Positions 1 through 6,851 are shown, counted from the stretch's first letter. The stretch: 8,270 bases of DNA from an uncultured Bacteroidales bacterium (GCA_903917425.1 CAIXAQ010000285.1:1-8270), one strand, 5' to 3'. The notes: generated by a model from the sequence alone, not told the origin. Numbers and translations are program-made.

Positions 1-68
1 GGTAAGCCGGAAACAGACCAGAATTTACACACTCTTTCTCCAACGAAGCAGCAATCGGTTATTTCTCT

Positions 69-84
69 GTAGCCATCGGGCTAC
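69..84. other. Short perfect hairpin in the left non-coding region
   Basis: The 6-bp arms gtagcc (69-74) and ggctac (79-84) are perfectly complementary around the tetraloop atcg. No T-tract follows directly, although a T-rich stretch begins about 30 bases later (from about 115). It could be the end of a transcript entering from the left edge or a chance hairpin. Apart from this and the promoter module at 279-345, I see nothing convincing in 1-450. Confidence 0.3.
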
Positions 85-278
85 CGTAAGGAGAACAACA
101 GTCAATACTTCATAATTTTTCTTTTTATATATGATTCTGTCTATCGTATTGCCGCTAGCATTCACTTCCTGGTAAGTCACTTCATATCAATTTCTTTTGT
201 TGCACCCTCACCCAACAAGTTCGCAGCGGAGCGTGTCAGCATCTGCTTTTGCCTGGCTAAAACACGGTACTGCTAAAT

Positions 279-345
279 GTGTGAATAATGTAAACATTTT
301 AAATAGATGTATAACATTTACACGGATTCGCAGGTCTAACTTTGT
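279..345 (+). promoter_or_regulatory. Promoter module copy A, upstream of the usp-ATPase unit
   Basis: This is the most diverged of three 67-bp modules. It has gtgtgaat at 279-286, 22 bases, gtataa at 309-314, 20 bases, then tctaactttgt at 335-345. Within the last box TAACTTTG (337-344) matches the Bacteroidota -7 consensus TAnnTTTG exactly, and gtataa lies about where a -33 element would be. The first spacer has a tgtaa box (289-293) and a short palindrome, aatgt-aa-acatt (287-298). If TTTG ends the -7 box, transcription would start near 350, giving a leader of about 100 bases before the ATG at 451. Box matches and spacing are seen directly; promoter function is inferred. Confidence 0.6.
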
Positions 346-450
346 AAAGTCAGATTTATTGGTATTCATACACGGCAATCTGATTGAAGTTGCAAGTTAT
401 GGTTGTATGCCAGATCAATACATTATGTACATTGAAAACAATCAATTAAA

Positions 451-945
451 ATGAATAAAATGAAAACGAAGCAGATGAAAAAAGTTTTAATCGCTTTGGA
501 CTATGATCCAACAGCAAAAAAAGTAGCAGAAGCAGGTTTTTCAATGGCAAAAGCCATGGATGCCGAAGTTGTGTTATTGCACGTAATTTCCGACCCGGTT
601 TATTATTCTTCAGTAGAATATTCGCCGATAATGGGTCTTTCCAATTCACTGATTCCGGATCCTGCTATGGTTGAGGGTGCCGGTAAACAGAAGGAATTGT
701 CCCGGTTATTTTTGGACAAAATAAAAAAGCACCTCGATGATGAAGCAATCCGGACATTAGTAATGGAAGGTGATTTTGCCGAATCTATTCTGCTTAGCGC
801 GAAAAATATGCATGCTGATGCAATTGTTTTAGGCTCGCACAGCCATAAGTGGCTCGAAAATATTTTATTGGGTAGTGTTACCGAAAAAGTTTTGCACCAA
901 ACTACTATACCGTTATTCATTGTACCAACAAAAAAACGCGATTAA
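451..945 (+). CDS. Universal stress protein, UspA family, single domain
   Basis: This 164-residue protein is a single Usp domain, a nucleotide-binding alpha/beta fold that normally acts as a cytoplasmic dimer in stress adaptation. The first beta strand is VLIALDYD, with D17 at the position of the conserved nucleotide-contacting Asp. The C-terminal part carries a G-x2-G-x9-G-S-type ATP loop: G128, S131 in place of the second Gly, then G141-S142 followed by VTEKVL and a closing IPLFIVP strand. The Gly-to-Ser change is compatible with ATP binding but does not prove it. The domain begins at residue 9, so the ATG at 475 (MKKVLIALD) is a plausible alternative start; no Shine-Dalgarno sequence separates the choices. 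The gene follows promoter module A and ends one base before the GTG start of the cation ATPase, so the two are probably cotranscribed and translationally coupled. The family call is secure; the stress signal is unknown. Confidence 0.93.
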   Translation: MNKMKTKQMKKVLIALDYDPTAKKVAEAGFSMAKAMDAEVVLLHVISDPVYYSSVEYSPIMGLSNSLIPDPAMVEGAGKQKELSRLFLDKIKKHLDDEAIRTLVMEGDFAESILLSAKNMHADAIVLGSHSHKWLENILLGSVTEKVLHQTTIPLFIVPTKKRD

Positions 946-946
946 C

Positions 947-3499
947 GTGAACCCGGCAACTCCATCCGAAAAATATAAAGGATTAACAGGCATCAAGGCG
1001 GCTGAACTGTTGCGTACCGAAGGCCCGAACAGTCTTCCATCGTCAAAACCTAAAAACTTCCTTGCCATTGCGCTGGGGGTCGTTAAAGAACCCATGTTCA
1101 TATTATTGGTTGCCTGCGGCACTTTATACGTGGTGATGGGCGATTTGCAGGAAGGAATAATGCTTCTGGGCTTTGTTTTTGTGATCATGGCAATTGAATT
1201 CTTTCAACAAAAGAAAACAGAAAAAGCTCTTGATGCGCTCAAAGACATGGCCAGCCCCAGGGCATTGGTGATCAGGGATGGAGTGGAAACCAGGATCGCC
1301 GGTATCGAAGTTGTTTCCGGCGACCTGATAGTGTTACAGGAAGGAGACAGGGTTCCGGCAGATGCTACAATTCTGGATTCGGTAAATTTATTAGCCGATG
1401 AATCCTTGCTTACCGGAGAACCTGTTTCAGTTCGCAAAAGCGATTGGGATGGCGTCGAAAAAATATCACAGCCCGGCGGCGACGATCTGCCTTTTGTTTT
1501 TTCCGGCTCAATGATAGTGCAGGGCAACGGAATCGCCAGGGTTACAAGCATTGGCATAAATACGGAGATTGGAAAAATAGGGAAAGCACTCGAAAATGTA
1601 AAAGAAGAACCCACCAGGCTTAAGGTCGAAATGGGATCGCTGGTTAAAAACCTCACAATCATTGCTGCCATATTGTGCATACTGGTTATCGCCGGATATA
1701 CTATTACACGGGGAAACCTGGTCAACGGCTTCCTTGCAGGAATAACACTGGCCATGGCTACCCTGCCCGAAGAATTCCCGGTTATCCTGACCGTATTTAT
1801 GGCTCTTGGCGCATGGCGCATGTCGAAAAACAAAGTTTTGACACGAAACCCGGCAGCTATCGAAACCCTTGGCACGGCAACCGTTTTGTGTACTGATAAA
1901 ACGGGAACGCTTACCGAAAACAAAATGACAGTTTCAAGGCTTTACAATGGCAAAGATTATCTGGCTGTTGCAAAAGCCACCAAACTCGAGGAAGCATTTC
2001 ACGAAATAGTTGAGTTTGGCATTCTTTCGAGCCAGATCAATCCATTCGATCCCATGGAAAAGGCAATAACCGGCATGGGAGATTTGTATCTGAAAGGGAC
2101 AGAGCATATCCATAAGGACTGGAAAATGATTAAAGAATATTCTCTTTCCAAAGAACTGCTTGCCATGTCGCGGGTATTTTCGTTTAAAGGAACTGAAGAA
2201 AAAATAATTGCAGCAAAGGGTGCTCCCGAAGCCATTTTTGATCTTTGTCACCTCAAGAGTGCCGACAAAAAACGTCTGTCAGCAGCAGTCGAAGAATTAG
2301 CTGCCAGCGGTTTAAGAGTTTTAGGAGTAGCCAAAGCAAGCATCCATGGCAAAGGTTTACCCGACATTCAACACGATTTTACCTTCGATTTTATTGGCCT
2401 GATCGGATTGAGTGATCCTATTCGTAAAAACGTGAAACAGGCTGTAAGCGAGTGTTTCACGGCTGGCATCAGGGTTATAATGATCACAGGCGATTACCCG
2501 GTAACAGCCAAACATATTGCAATGGAAATAGGACTCCAAAATCCTGACAACTGCATCACCGGGCAGGAATTACAGCAAATGTCGGAAGCCGAATTACGCA
2601 AAAGGATTAAGGAAACCAATGTATTTGCCCGTGTAGTTCCCGACCAGAAACTCAAAATCGTAAACGCATTAAAGAAAAATGGGGAAATTGTTGCCATGAC
2701 AGGTGATGGAATCAACGATGCACCTGCACTCAAATCAGCCGATATCGGAATTGCTATGGGTAAAATGGGCACCGATGTGGCCCGGGAAGCCTCGTCGCTT
2801 GTGCTGATGGACGATAACTTCGCCTCCATTGTAAAAGCCATTAAAATGGGAAGACGTATTTTTGACAACCTGCAGAAAGCGTTCGGTTACGTGTTTGCTA
2901 TCCATGTGCCCATAGCAGGACTTTCTTTAATCCCGATTTTATTAGGTAATTTCCCGATTATTCTATGGCCTGTGCACATTGTTTTCCTCGAACTAATCAT
3001 CGACCCAGCATGCTCCATCATTTTTGAAGCCGAAAAAGAAGAAAAAAATGTTATGACCAGGTCCCCAAGACGGATAAACGAACCATTTTTTGGCAGCCGG
3101 AAAATAGTTTTCAGCTGCCTCCAGGGAATCGGGATACTTGGTGTTACTATGGTTGTTTACCTCCTGGCACTAAATCAGGGATACGATGCCAAAGAAGTCC
3201 GTGCCATGGCATTTCTAACCTTGATTGTCTCCAACATAGCTGTCATACTAACAAACAGGTCGTGGACTGAAAATATTTTCAAAATTATTCTCACTCCAAA
3301 TAAAGCGGTTCTATGGGTAGTTGGGGGCGCAGTTTTCTTCCTGGTTCTGATATTAAAAATTCCGTTCTTTCTGAACTTATTCCAGTTTAACACACCTACA
3401 TTTATCAACCTCACGATTTGTATTGCAGCTGGAATATCAACTATTATCTGGTTCGAAATTTACAAGGCTCTCAGATTTCGAAAAAATGCAGCATTATAA
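947..3499 (+). CDS. P2-type cation-transporting ATPase (Ca2+-ATPase-like, PEEFP subtype)
   Basis: This is a complete P-type ATPase of 850 residues, an inner-membrane pump. Landmarks in order: N-terminal cation-ATPase domain (about 10-45), TM1-2 (about 51-86), actuator-domain TGEP at 156-159, TM3 (about 236-255), TM4 with PEEFP at 274-278, phosphorylation motif DKTGT with D317, nucleotide-domain KGAPE from K424, TGD at 514-516, and GDGINDAP at 586-593. Six hydrophobic C-terminal segments follow, TM5 from about 646 and TM6 from about 672. Relative to SERCA, TM4 keeps the key Glu. My hand alignment puts His653 and Ile656 at the N768 and E771 positions, and Glu682, Ile685 and Asp686 at the N796, T799 and D800 positions. 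The ion is therefore uncertain, and Ca2+ is only the default family guess. I chose the GTG at 947, one base after the usp stop, because the protein then begins at the family's usual N-terminus. An ATG at 875 would add about 24 residues that merely re-read usp. Confidence 0.93.
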   Translation: MNPATPSEKYKGLTGIKAAELLRTEGPNSLPSSKPKNFLAIALGVVKEPMFILLVACGTLYVVMGDLQEGIMLLGFVFVIMAIEFFQQKKTEKALDALKDMASPRALVIRDGVETRIAGIEVVSGDLIVLQEGDRVPADATILDSVNLLADESLLTGEPVSVRKSDWDGVEKISQPGGDDLPFVFSGSMIVQGNGIARVTSIGINTEIGKIGKALENVKEEPTRLKVEMGSLVKNLTIIAAILCILVIAGYTITRGNLVNGFLAGITLAMATLPEEFPVILTVFMALGAWRMSKNKVLTRNPAAIETLGTATVLCTDKTGTLTENKMTVSRLYNGKDYLAVAKATKLEEAFHEIVEFGILSSQINPFDPMEKAITGMGDLYLKGTEHIHKDWKMIKEYSLSKELLAMSRVFSFKGTEEKIIAAKGAPEAIFDLCHLKSADKKRLSAAVEELAASGLRVLGVAKASIHGKGLPDIQHDFTFDFIGLIGLSDPIRKNVKQAVSECFTAGIRVIMITGDYPVTAKHIAMEIGLQNPDNCITGQELQQMSEAELRKRIKETNVFARVVPDQKLKIVNALKKNGEIVAMTGDGINDAPALKSADIGIAMGKMGTDVAREASSLVLMDDNFASIVKAIKMGRRIFDNLQKAFGYVFAIHVPIAGLSLIPILLGNFPIILWPVHIVFLELIIDPACSIIFEAEKEEKNVMTRSPRRINEPFFGSRKIVFSCLQGIGILGVTMVVYLLALNQGYDAKEVRAMAFLTLIVSNIAVILTNRSWTENIFKIILTPNKAVLWVVGGAVFFLVLILKIPFFLNLFQFNTPTFINLTICIAAGISTIIWFEIYKALRFRKNAAL

Positions 3500-3505
3500 A
3501 ATGGG

Positions 3506-3535
3506 TTCCACCGCGAATTGAGTGGGATTGGTTTT
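3506..3535 (+). terminator. Possible weak terminator after the ATPase gene
   Basis: Arms ttccac (3506-3511) and gtggga (3522-3527) can form a 6-bp stem with one G-U pair around a 10-base loop, followed by the T-rich ttggtttt. It lies 7 bases after the ATPase stop, where a terminator is expected. The stem is short and the T-tract interrupted, so this is tentative. Confidence 0.35.
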
Positions 3536-3547
3536 AGAAGGCCAGAA

Positions 3548-3705
3548 GACCGAAGTCAGAAGACGGAAGAAAGTGCAAATTTGAGATTTAATCCTACTAA
3601 TGAGAAGCGATTTGAAGAAAAGAGATTGACCAGAAAAGCTCCGCTTTCATAGGAAAAAAGGAAGTTGTCAAGGAAACATCTGACTTCCGACTCCTGACTT
3701 CCGAC
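3548..3705. repeat. Imperfect inverted repeat, 26-bp arms, in the ATPase-lipoprotein gap
   Basis: The left arm (3548-3573) and the reverse complement of the right arm (3680-3705) match at about 20 of 26 positions, with 106 bases between them. The right arm is itself a perfect direct repeat: ctgacttccgac occurs at 3680-3691 and 3694-3705, a 14-base period. The left arm is a purine-rich relative (cgaagtcagaagacggaag). Similar gaagt/cggaag tracts are, as I recall, common between genes in Bacteroidota. No ORF lies inside, so it could be a dispersed intergenic repeat or a small non-autonomous element remnant. With the terminator and promoter module entries, this accounts for what I can see in the gene-free stretch 3500-3872. 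Confidence 0.5.
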
Positions 3706-3770
3706 ATTTTCAATTGCCCTACTAAATTAACAGCAGAAGCAATTCATCTCTTTAAATCCGATTTTGAAAT

Positions 3771-3837
3771 GTGTGAATTTTGAAACTATTAACCAAAAAA
3801 GTGTAACACTTTCCGCATACATAGTTCTCACCTTTGC
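3771..3837 (+). promoter_or_regulatory. Promoter module copy B, upstream of the His-rich lipoprotein
   Basis: Boxes gtgtgaat (3771-3778), gtgtaa (3801-3806) and ctcacctttgc (3827-3837) are separated by 22 and 20 bases, identical in sequence and spacing to copy C 3 kb away. CACCTTTG (3829-3836) resembles the Bacteroidota -7 box with its first T replaced by C. Box gtgtaa sits at about -33 and lies in a perfect palindrome, aaagtgt-a-acacttt (3798-3812). The predicted transcript would start near 3842, leaving a leader of about 30 bases before the ATG at 3873. The first spacer has ttgaaac where A and C have atgtaa-c. Confidence 0.7.
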
Positions 3838-3872
3838 TCAGGAAAAACAATTGACACTTTAAGTTCACTATT

Positions 3873-4151
3873 ATGAAAAAGTTTAAAAATCTTCTCGCTT
3901 CGTTAAATGGTATTCAAAAAGACTTGCCTGGAAATGCAAGTGCAGCAAAATTGCTTAAGAGCATTTTTTTTGCTTTCCTGGTATCGTGCGTATTGATTCT
4001 GCCTTCCTGTGCAGTCGAGGTGCAGACTCCCCAACCTGAAAGGCACCGGCATGTCTTTATCCGCCATTACCATAATGAACCGAATAATTACAAACAGAAC
4101 TACGGTCACGACGAGCAAAAGGACAATCACAAGGAAAAGCATAAAAAGTAA
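3873..4151 (+). CDS. Small predicted lipoprotein with a His-rich tail
   Basis: I do not recognise a named family for this 92-residue protein. Residues 28-45 form a hydrophobic segment preceded by Lys and ending in LPSC, which reads as a lipobox with C46 as the lipidated residue, so the mature protein would be membrane-anchored and about 47 residues long. The mature part is polar and His-rich, with seven His in the last 37 residues (RHRH, RHYH and three more), and ends in a Lys-rich stretch. This could bind divalent metals, but that is inference. The stretch before the signal is long (about 27 residues) for a lipoprotein. An in-frame TTG at 3951 would give a more ordinary signal peptide (start at L27), while the ATG at 3873 is well placed after module B. 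The gene stands alone, about 250 bases before the BaeRF gene. The ORF and lipobox are clear; the function is not. Confidence 0.7.
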   Translation: MKKFKNLLASLNGIQKDLPGNASAAKLLKSIFFAFLVSCVLILPSCAVEVQTPQPERHRHVFIRHYHNEPNNYKQNYGHDEQKDNHKEKHKK

Positions 4152-4332
4152 CCTGGCAATAAAGTCGCTGAGCCAATTCAGGAAAAAATTTAAATATGGC
4201 TAACCGAGATTACTTGTACTCATAAATGTTGAAACCAGAAAGAAAATGCATCGTTAATTCGTTCATTCATCCAACTACCTGTAGCACAAGAAAAATGAAT
4301 TATATCAAAAGGAAGATCAGTAATTTATGCGT

Positions 4333-4363
4333 TTTGACAAGTTTATCGCAAAAAGTAAAATAG
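4333..4363 (+). promoter_or_regulatory. Candidate ordinary promoter for the BaeRF-cbpA-cbpM unit
   Basis: TTTG at 4333-4336 is followed after 19 bases by TAAAATAG (4356-4363), roughly the Bacteroidota TTTG / TAnnTTTG layout, although the second half of the -7 box matches poorly. A start near 4370 would leave a leader of about 30 bases before the ATG at 4400. The rest of the gap 4152-4399 holds nothing I recognise, and no copy of the shared module is visible there. Confidence 0.3.
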
Positions 4364-4399
4364 TGCTACGGCTTGTCAGCCATTTTAAAACTATAATAA

Positions 4400-5476
4400 A
4401 TGAAAACTAAAACTTTAGAAAAATTAATTTCCGAGAAAAGTAGTCCCTGCGTTACCATTTCAATGAATAGCCATCGCACCCATCCTGAAAATTCGCAGGA
4501 TGAAATTCTGCTTAAAAAATTGTGCAAGGAAACGGAAGAACGATTGATCTCAGAATTCGGGAAAAGGCCAATTGCCCAGCTATTGTCAAAACTGGAACTG
4601 ATTCCTTCCGAAATCAACGAAAATTACAACCTGGATAGTTTGCATATTTTCCTTTCGAACGACACTAAAGAAATTTTTAAATCGGCCTGGCCTGCAAAAG
4701 AAAACAGGGTGCAGATTTCGGATTCGTTCGCTGTGAGCCCTATAATTAAATCTGTTAACCGCAGTGTCGATTACATGATACTCCTTCTGACTCAAAGCGG
4801 AGCAAAATTATTTAAAGCTAAAAATGATGCAGTTATTGCCGAAATTGAGAACGAGAACTTCCCGTTTCCCGAAAACCCGCATTTTAACACCGAGCCCGAG
4901 AGATTAAGCGATCCGAAAGCTACTGATAATATGGTTCGCGAATATATTAATAAAGTAGACAAAGCTGTTGTAAAAGCTTATAACCAAACCAGGTTATTTT
5001 GCGTCGTGATCTGTACAGAAGGTAATTATAGCCGCCTCAGGCAGGTGGCCGATCAACCCAATGTTTACATAGGCCATGCCAATATTGATTATAATAACCA
5101 GGCCGCTCACCAGTTAGCAGCACAATCATGGGAAATTGTTAAGGTACTACAATCGGGTCGCGAAAAAGTAGCCATTGATGAAATGAAAGAAGCAGCAGGT
5201 CATGGCAAGGTACTTGCTGATTTAATGGAAATATACAGGGCAGTGAAGGAAGGCAGAGGAGATTTGCTGATTACACACGCCGATTTTAGCCAGGCTGTAA
5301 AAATGACAGGCGATTTATCGTTCGATTTGGTTGAAGATGCTGCCGCACCTGATGTGGTTGACGACATTACCAGCGAAATTGCCATGGAAGTGATTTCAAA
5401 AAAAGGACGGGTAGTTTTCACCGACAGGGATGAGATAAAGTCGCTTGGGGAAATTGTCCTGAAAGTTCGCTATTAA
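4400..5476 (+). CDS. BaeRF family 3-like protein (eRF1/Pelota-related)
   Basis: This 358-residue protein resembles the bacterial archaeo-eukaryotic release factor (BaeRF) group, probably family 3. The N-terminus shows the family hallmark pattern SPCVTISMNSHRT (about 15-27) followed by a charged helix ending in EERL. A central domain starts around residue 123 with a strand VDYMILLLTQSGAKLF, and the C-terminal Pelota/eRF1-like domain ends in a Gly-rich strand-turn region and IVLKVRY. BaeRF proteins were described from comparative genomics and are proposed to act on ribosomes in termination, rescue or stress, but their biochemistry is mostly untested. I see no GGQ motif, so classical peptidyl-tRNA hydrolysis is not supported. 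The cbpA gene follows after 42 bases on the same strand, suggesting cotranscription with the chaperone genes. The superfamily call is fairly sure; family number and role are less so. Confidence 0.8.
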   Translation: MKTKTLEKLISEKSSPCVTISMNSHRTHPENSQDEILLKKLCKETEERLISEFGKRPIAQLLSKLELIPSEINENYNLDSLHIFLSNDTKEIFKSAWPAKENRVQISDSFAVSPIIKSVNRSVDYMILLLTQSGAKLFKAKNDAVIAEIENENFPFPENPHFNTEPERLSDPKATDNMVREYINKVDKAVVKAYNQTRLFCVVICTEGNYSRLRQVADQPNVYIGHANIDYNNQAAHQLAAQSWEIVKVLQSGREKVAIDEMKEAAGHGKVLADLMEIYRAVKEGRGDLLITHADFSQAVKMTGDLSFDLVEDAAAPDVVDDITSEIAMEVISKKGRVVFTDRDEIKSLGEIVLKVRY

Positions 5477-5518
5477 GCTAAAATACAATACCTTACTGTA
5501 TATTCCCCCGACTAAGCA

Positions 5519-6406
5519 ATGGATTTCGTTGACTATTACAAAGTATTAGGGATTGAAAATACGGCATCTCCAAAGGAAATAAAAAGTGCCTTCCGGAAAC
5601 TTGCCCGCAAATATCACCCCGATTTAAATCCCAATAATAAGGATGCAAATAGGAATTTCCAACAAATCAATGAGGCCAATGAAGTATTGAGTGATCCCGA
5701 AAAGCGGAAAAAATTCGACCAATACGGTAAAGACTGGCAACACGCTGATGAATTCGAAAAACAGAAGCAATACCAGGGACAATCATCGGCAAAGGGAGGA
5801 CAGCGTTTTTCGGGAAATCAGTCGGAAGGCGATTTTTCCGATTTCTTCGCCTCCATGTTTGGAGGAGGTGCAGGCAATAGCCGAAACAGCCAGGCAAAGT
5901 ACAGGGGCGAAGATTTTAAGACCGAATTGAAACTCGACCTGATCGACGCATACAAAGCCCATAAACAAACTTTAACTGTCAGCGGCAAGAAAATCCGTAT
6001 CACTATTCCTGCCGGAATCGAAAACGGGCAAACTATTAAGATACCGGGGCATGGCGGTCCAGGAAAAAATGGCGGGCCTGATGGTGATTTGTACATCGAA
6101 TTTTCGATAGCCAACCACCATGATATTAAACGATTAGGAGATAATTTATACTCCACCGTTGATCTCGATTTATATACAGCATTACTTGGGGGAGATATTA
6201 CAATTGCTACTTTAACCGGACAAGTGAAGTTGAAAGTTGCTCCTGAAACTCAGAATGGATGTAAAATAAAGCTAAAAGGAAAAGGCTTCCCGGTTTATAA
6301 GGAGGAGGGTCAATTTGGAGACTTTATTGTAACCTGGAATATTAAAATTCCAACAAATTTAACCGAAAAACAAAAGAAGCTTTTCACCGAATTGTCGGTA
6401 TCGTAA
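5519..6406 (+). CDS. cbpA: CbpA-type J-domain co-chaperone (class B DnaJ)
   Basis: This 295-residue protein has an N-terminal J-domain (about 5-70) with the essential HPD motif at residues 33-35, which stimulates the ATPase of DnaK/Hsp70. A Gly/Ser/Phe-containing linker follows (about 85-125, including SDFFASMFGGG). The C-terminal substrate-binding region (about 130-290) includes IRITIPAGIENGQTIKIPG and GGPDGDLYIEF. There is no CxxCxGxG zinc-finger cluster, so it is the CbpA class rather than DnaJ proper; E. coli CbpA is of similar length. CbpA proteins help DnaK with misfolded clients and in E. coli also associate with DNA in stationary phase; whether this one does is unknown. The gene for the inhibitor/modulator CbpM starts 15 bases after its stop, which strongly supports the assignment. 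Confidence 0.93.
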   Translation: MDFVDYYKVLGIENTASPKEIKSAFRKLARKYHPDLNPNNKDANRNFQQINEANEVLSDPEKRKKFDQYGKDWQHADEFEKQKQYQGQSSAKGGQRFSGNQSEGDFSDFFASMFGGGAGNSRNSQAKYRGEDFKTELKLDLIDAYKAHKQTLTVSGKKIRITIPAGIENGQTIKIPGHGGPGKNGGPDGDLYIEFSIANHHDIKRLGDNLYSTVDLDLYTALLGGDITIATLTGQVKLKVAPETQNGCKIKLKGKGFPVYKEEGQFGDFIVTWNIKIPTNLTEKQKKLFTELSVS

Positions 6407-6421
6407 TTTATATCGTAAGCC

Positions 6422-6721
6422 ATGCAGACTGAATATCTGATATCCGTTGATAAATTCTGTGCCAACCACAGCATTGAAATTTCATTTTTGAATTCACTCC
6501 AGCAAACCGGGCTGATAGAAATTACAACGGTGGATGAAACGAGCTTTATTAATTTTAACCAGTTTCAAAAGACAGAGAAATTTATCCGTTTCTATTACGA
6601 TCTGGATATTAACATCGAAGGCATAGAGACAATCAATCATTTGCTGCAGCGAATTAACCTGATGCACGACGAAATTGCATTGCTCAGGAACAGATTGCGG
6701 TTATACGAAATTGCAGACTGA
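6422..6721 (+). CDS. cbpM: Chaperone modulator CbpM (MerR-like HTH)
   Basis: The 99-residue length matches E. coli CbpM (about 101). The N-terminal half has the CbpM/MerR-like helix-turn-helix pattern ISVDKFCANHSIEISFLNSL followed by TGLIEI. The C-terminal half is a helix-rich region (HLLQRINLMHDEIALLRNRL) suited to dimerisation or J-domain contact. In E. coli CbpM binds the CbpA J-domain and blocks its co-chaperone and DNA-binding activity. Position 15 bases downstream of cbpA is the classic arrangement. Despite the HTH resemblance it is a protein-interaction modulator in the known case, so calling it a transcription regulator would be misleading. Confidence 0.88.
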   Translation: MQTEYLISVDKFCANHSIEISFLNSLQQTGLIEITTVDETSFINFNQFQKTEKFIRFYYDLDINIEGIETINHLLQRINLMHDEIALLRNRLRLYEIAD

Positions 6722-6767
6722 AGTTTCAGAGAATTCCTGCAAATGACTATCCGGCATAGTTTTAAAA

Positions 6768-6788
6768 ACACGTTTTTCCTGAACGTGT
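6768..6788. repeat. Perfect 7-bp inverted repeat overlapping module C
   Basis: Arms acacgtt (6768-6774) and aacgtgt (6782-6788) surround a 7-base loop, and the right arm overlaps the gtgtgaat box of module C. No T-tract follows, so a cbpM terminator is less likely than an operator. Copy A keeps part of it: aacacg lies 12 bases before gtgtgaat at 261-266, the same spacing as here (6767-6772). Copy B lacks it. Confidence 0.45.
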
Positions 6789-6851
6789 GAATCATGTAAC
6801 TCCCGGAATAAATCGTGTAATACTTTTATATGAAAACAAGCTCACCTTTGC
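6785..6851 (+). promoter_or_regulatory. Promoter module copy C, upstream of the CsbD gene
   Basis: Boxes gtgtgaat (6785-6792), gtgtaa (6815-6820) and ctcacctttgc (6841-6851) have the same 22- and 20-base spacers as copy B and are identical to it in all three boxes, while the spacers differ. An extra tgtaa (6795-6799) is shared with copy A. If CACCTTTG (6843-6850) is the -7 element, the leader before the CsbD ATG at 6910 is about 53 bases. The module starts 63 bases after the cbpM stop, so the CsbD gene probably has its own promoter. Confidence 0.7.

Noticed and set aside
279..298. CRP/FNR-type site at gtgtgaat
   Set aside because: TGTGA is present but the second half-site TCACA at six bases is absent in all three copies.
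197..454. An 85-codon plus-strand reading frame before usp
   Set aside because: It covers promoter module A, overlaps the usp start, has no recognisable domain and an unbalanced composition; it is best read as chance.
875..946. N-terminal extension of the ATPase from the ATG at 875
   Set aside because: This stretch re-reads the conserved end of usp in another frame; ATPase-like sequence begins only after the GTG at 947.
4009..4203. A 64-codon plus-strand frame overlapping the His-rich lipoprotein
   Set aside because: It is basic, low in complexity and a frame-shifted shadow of the lipoprotein gene; no leader or domain supports it.
4281..4369. Inverted pair gtagcac (4281-4287) / gtgctac (4363-4369) before the BaeRF gene
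   Set aside because: Seven bases separated by about 75 bases is close to chance expectation and has no supporting context.
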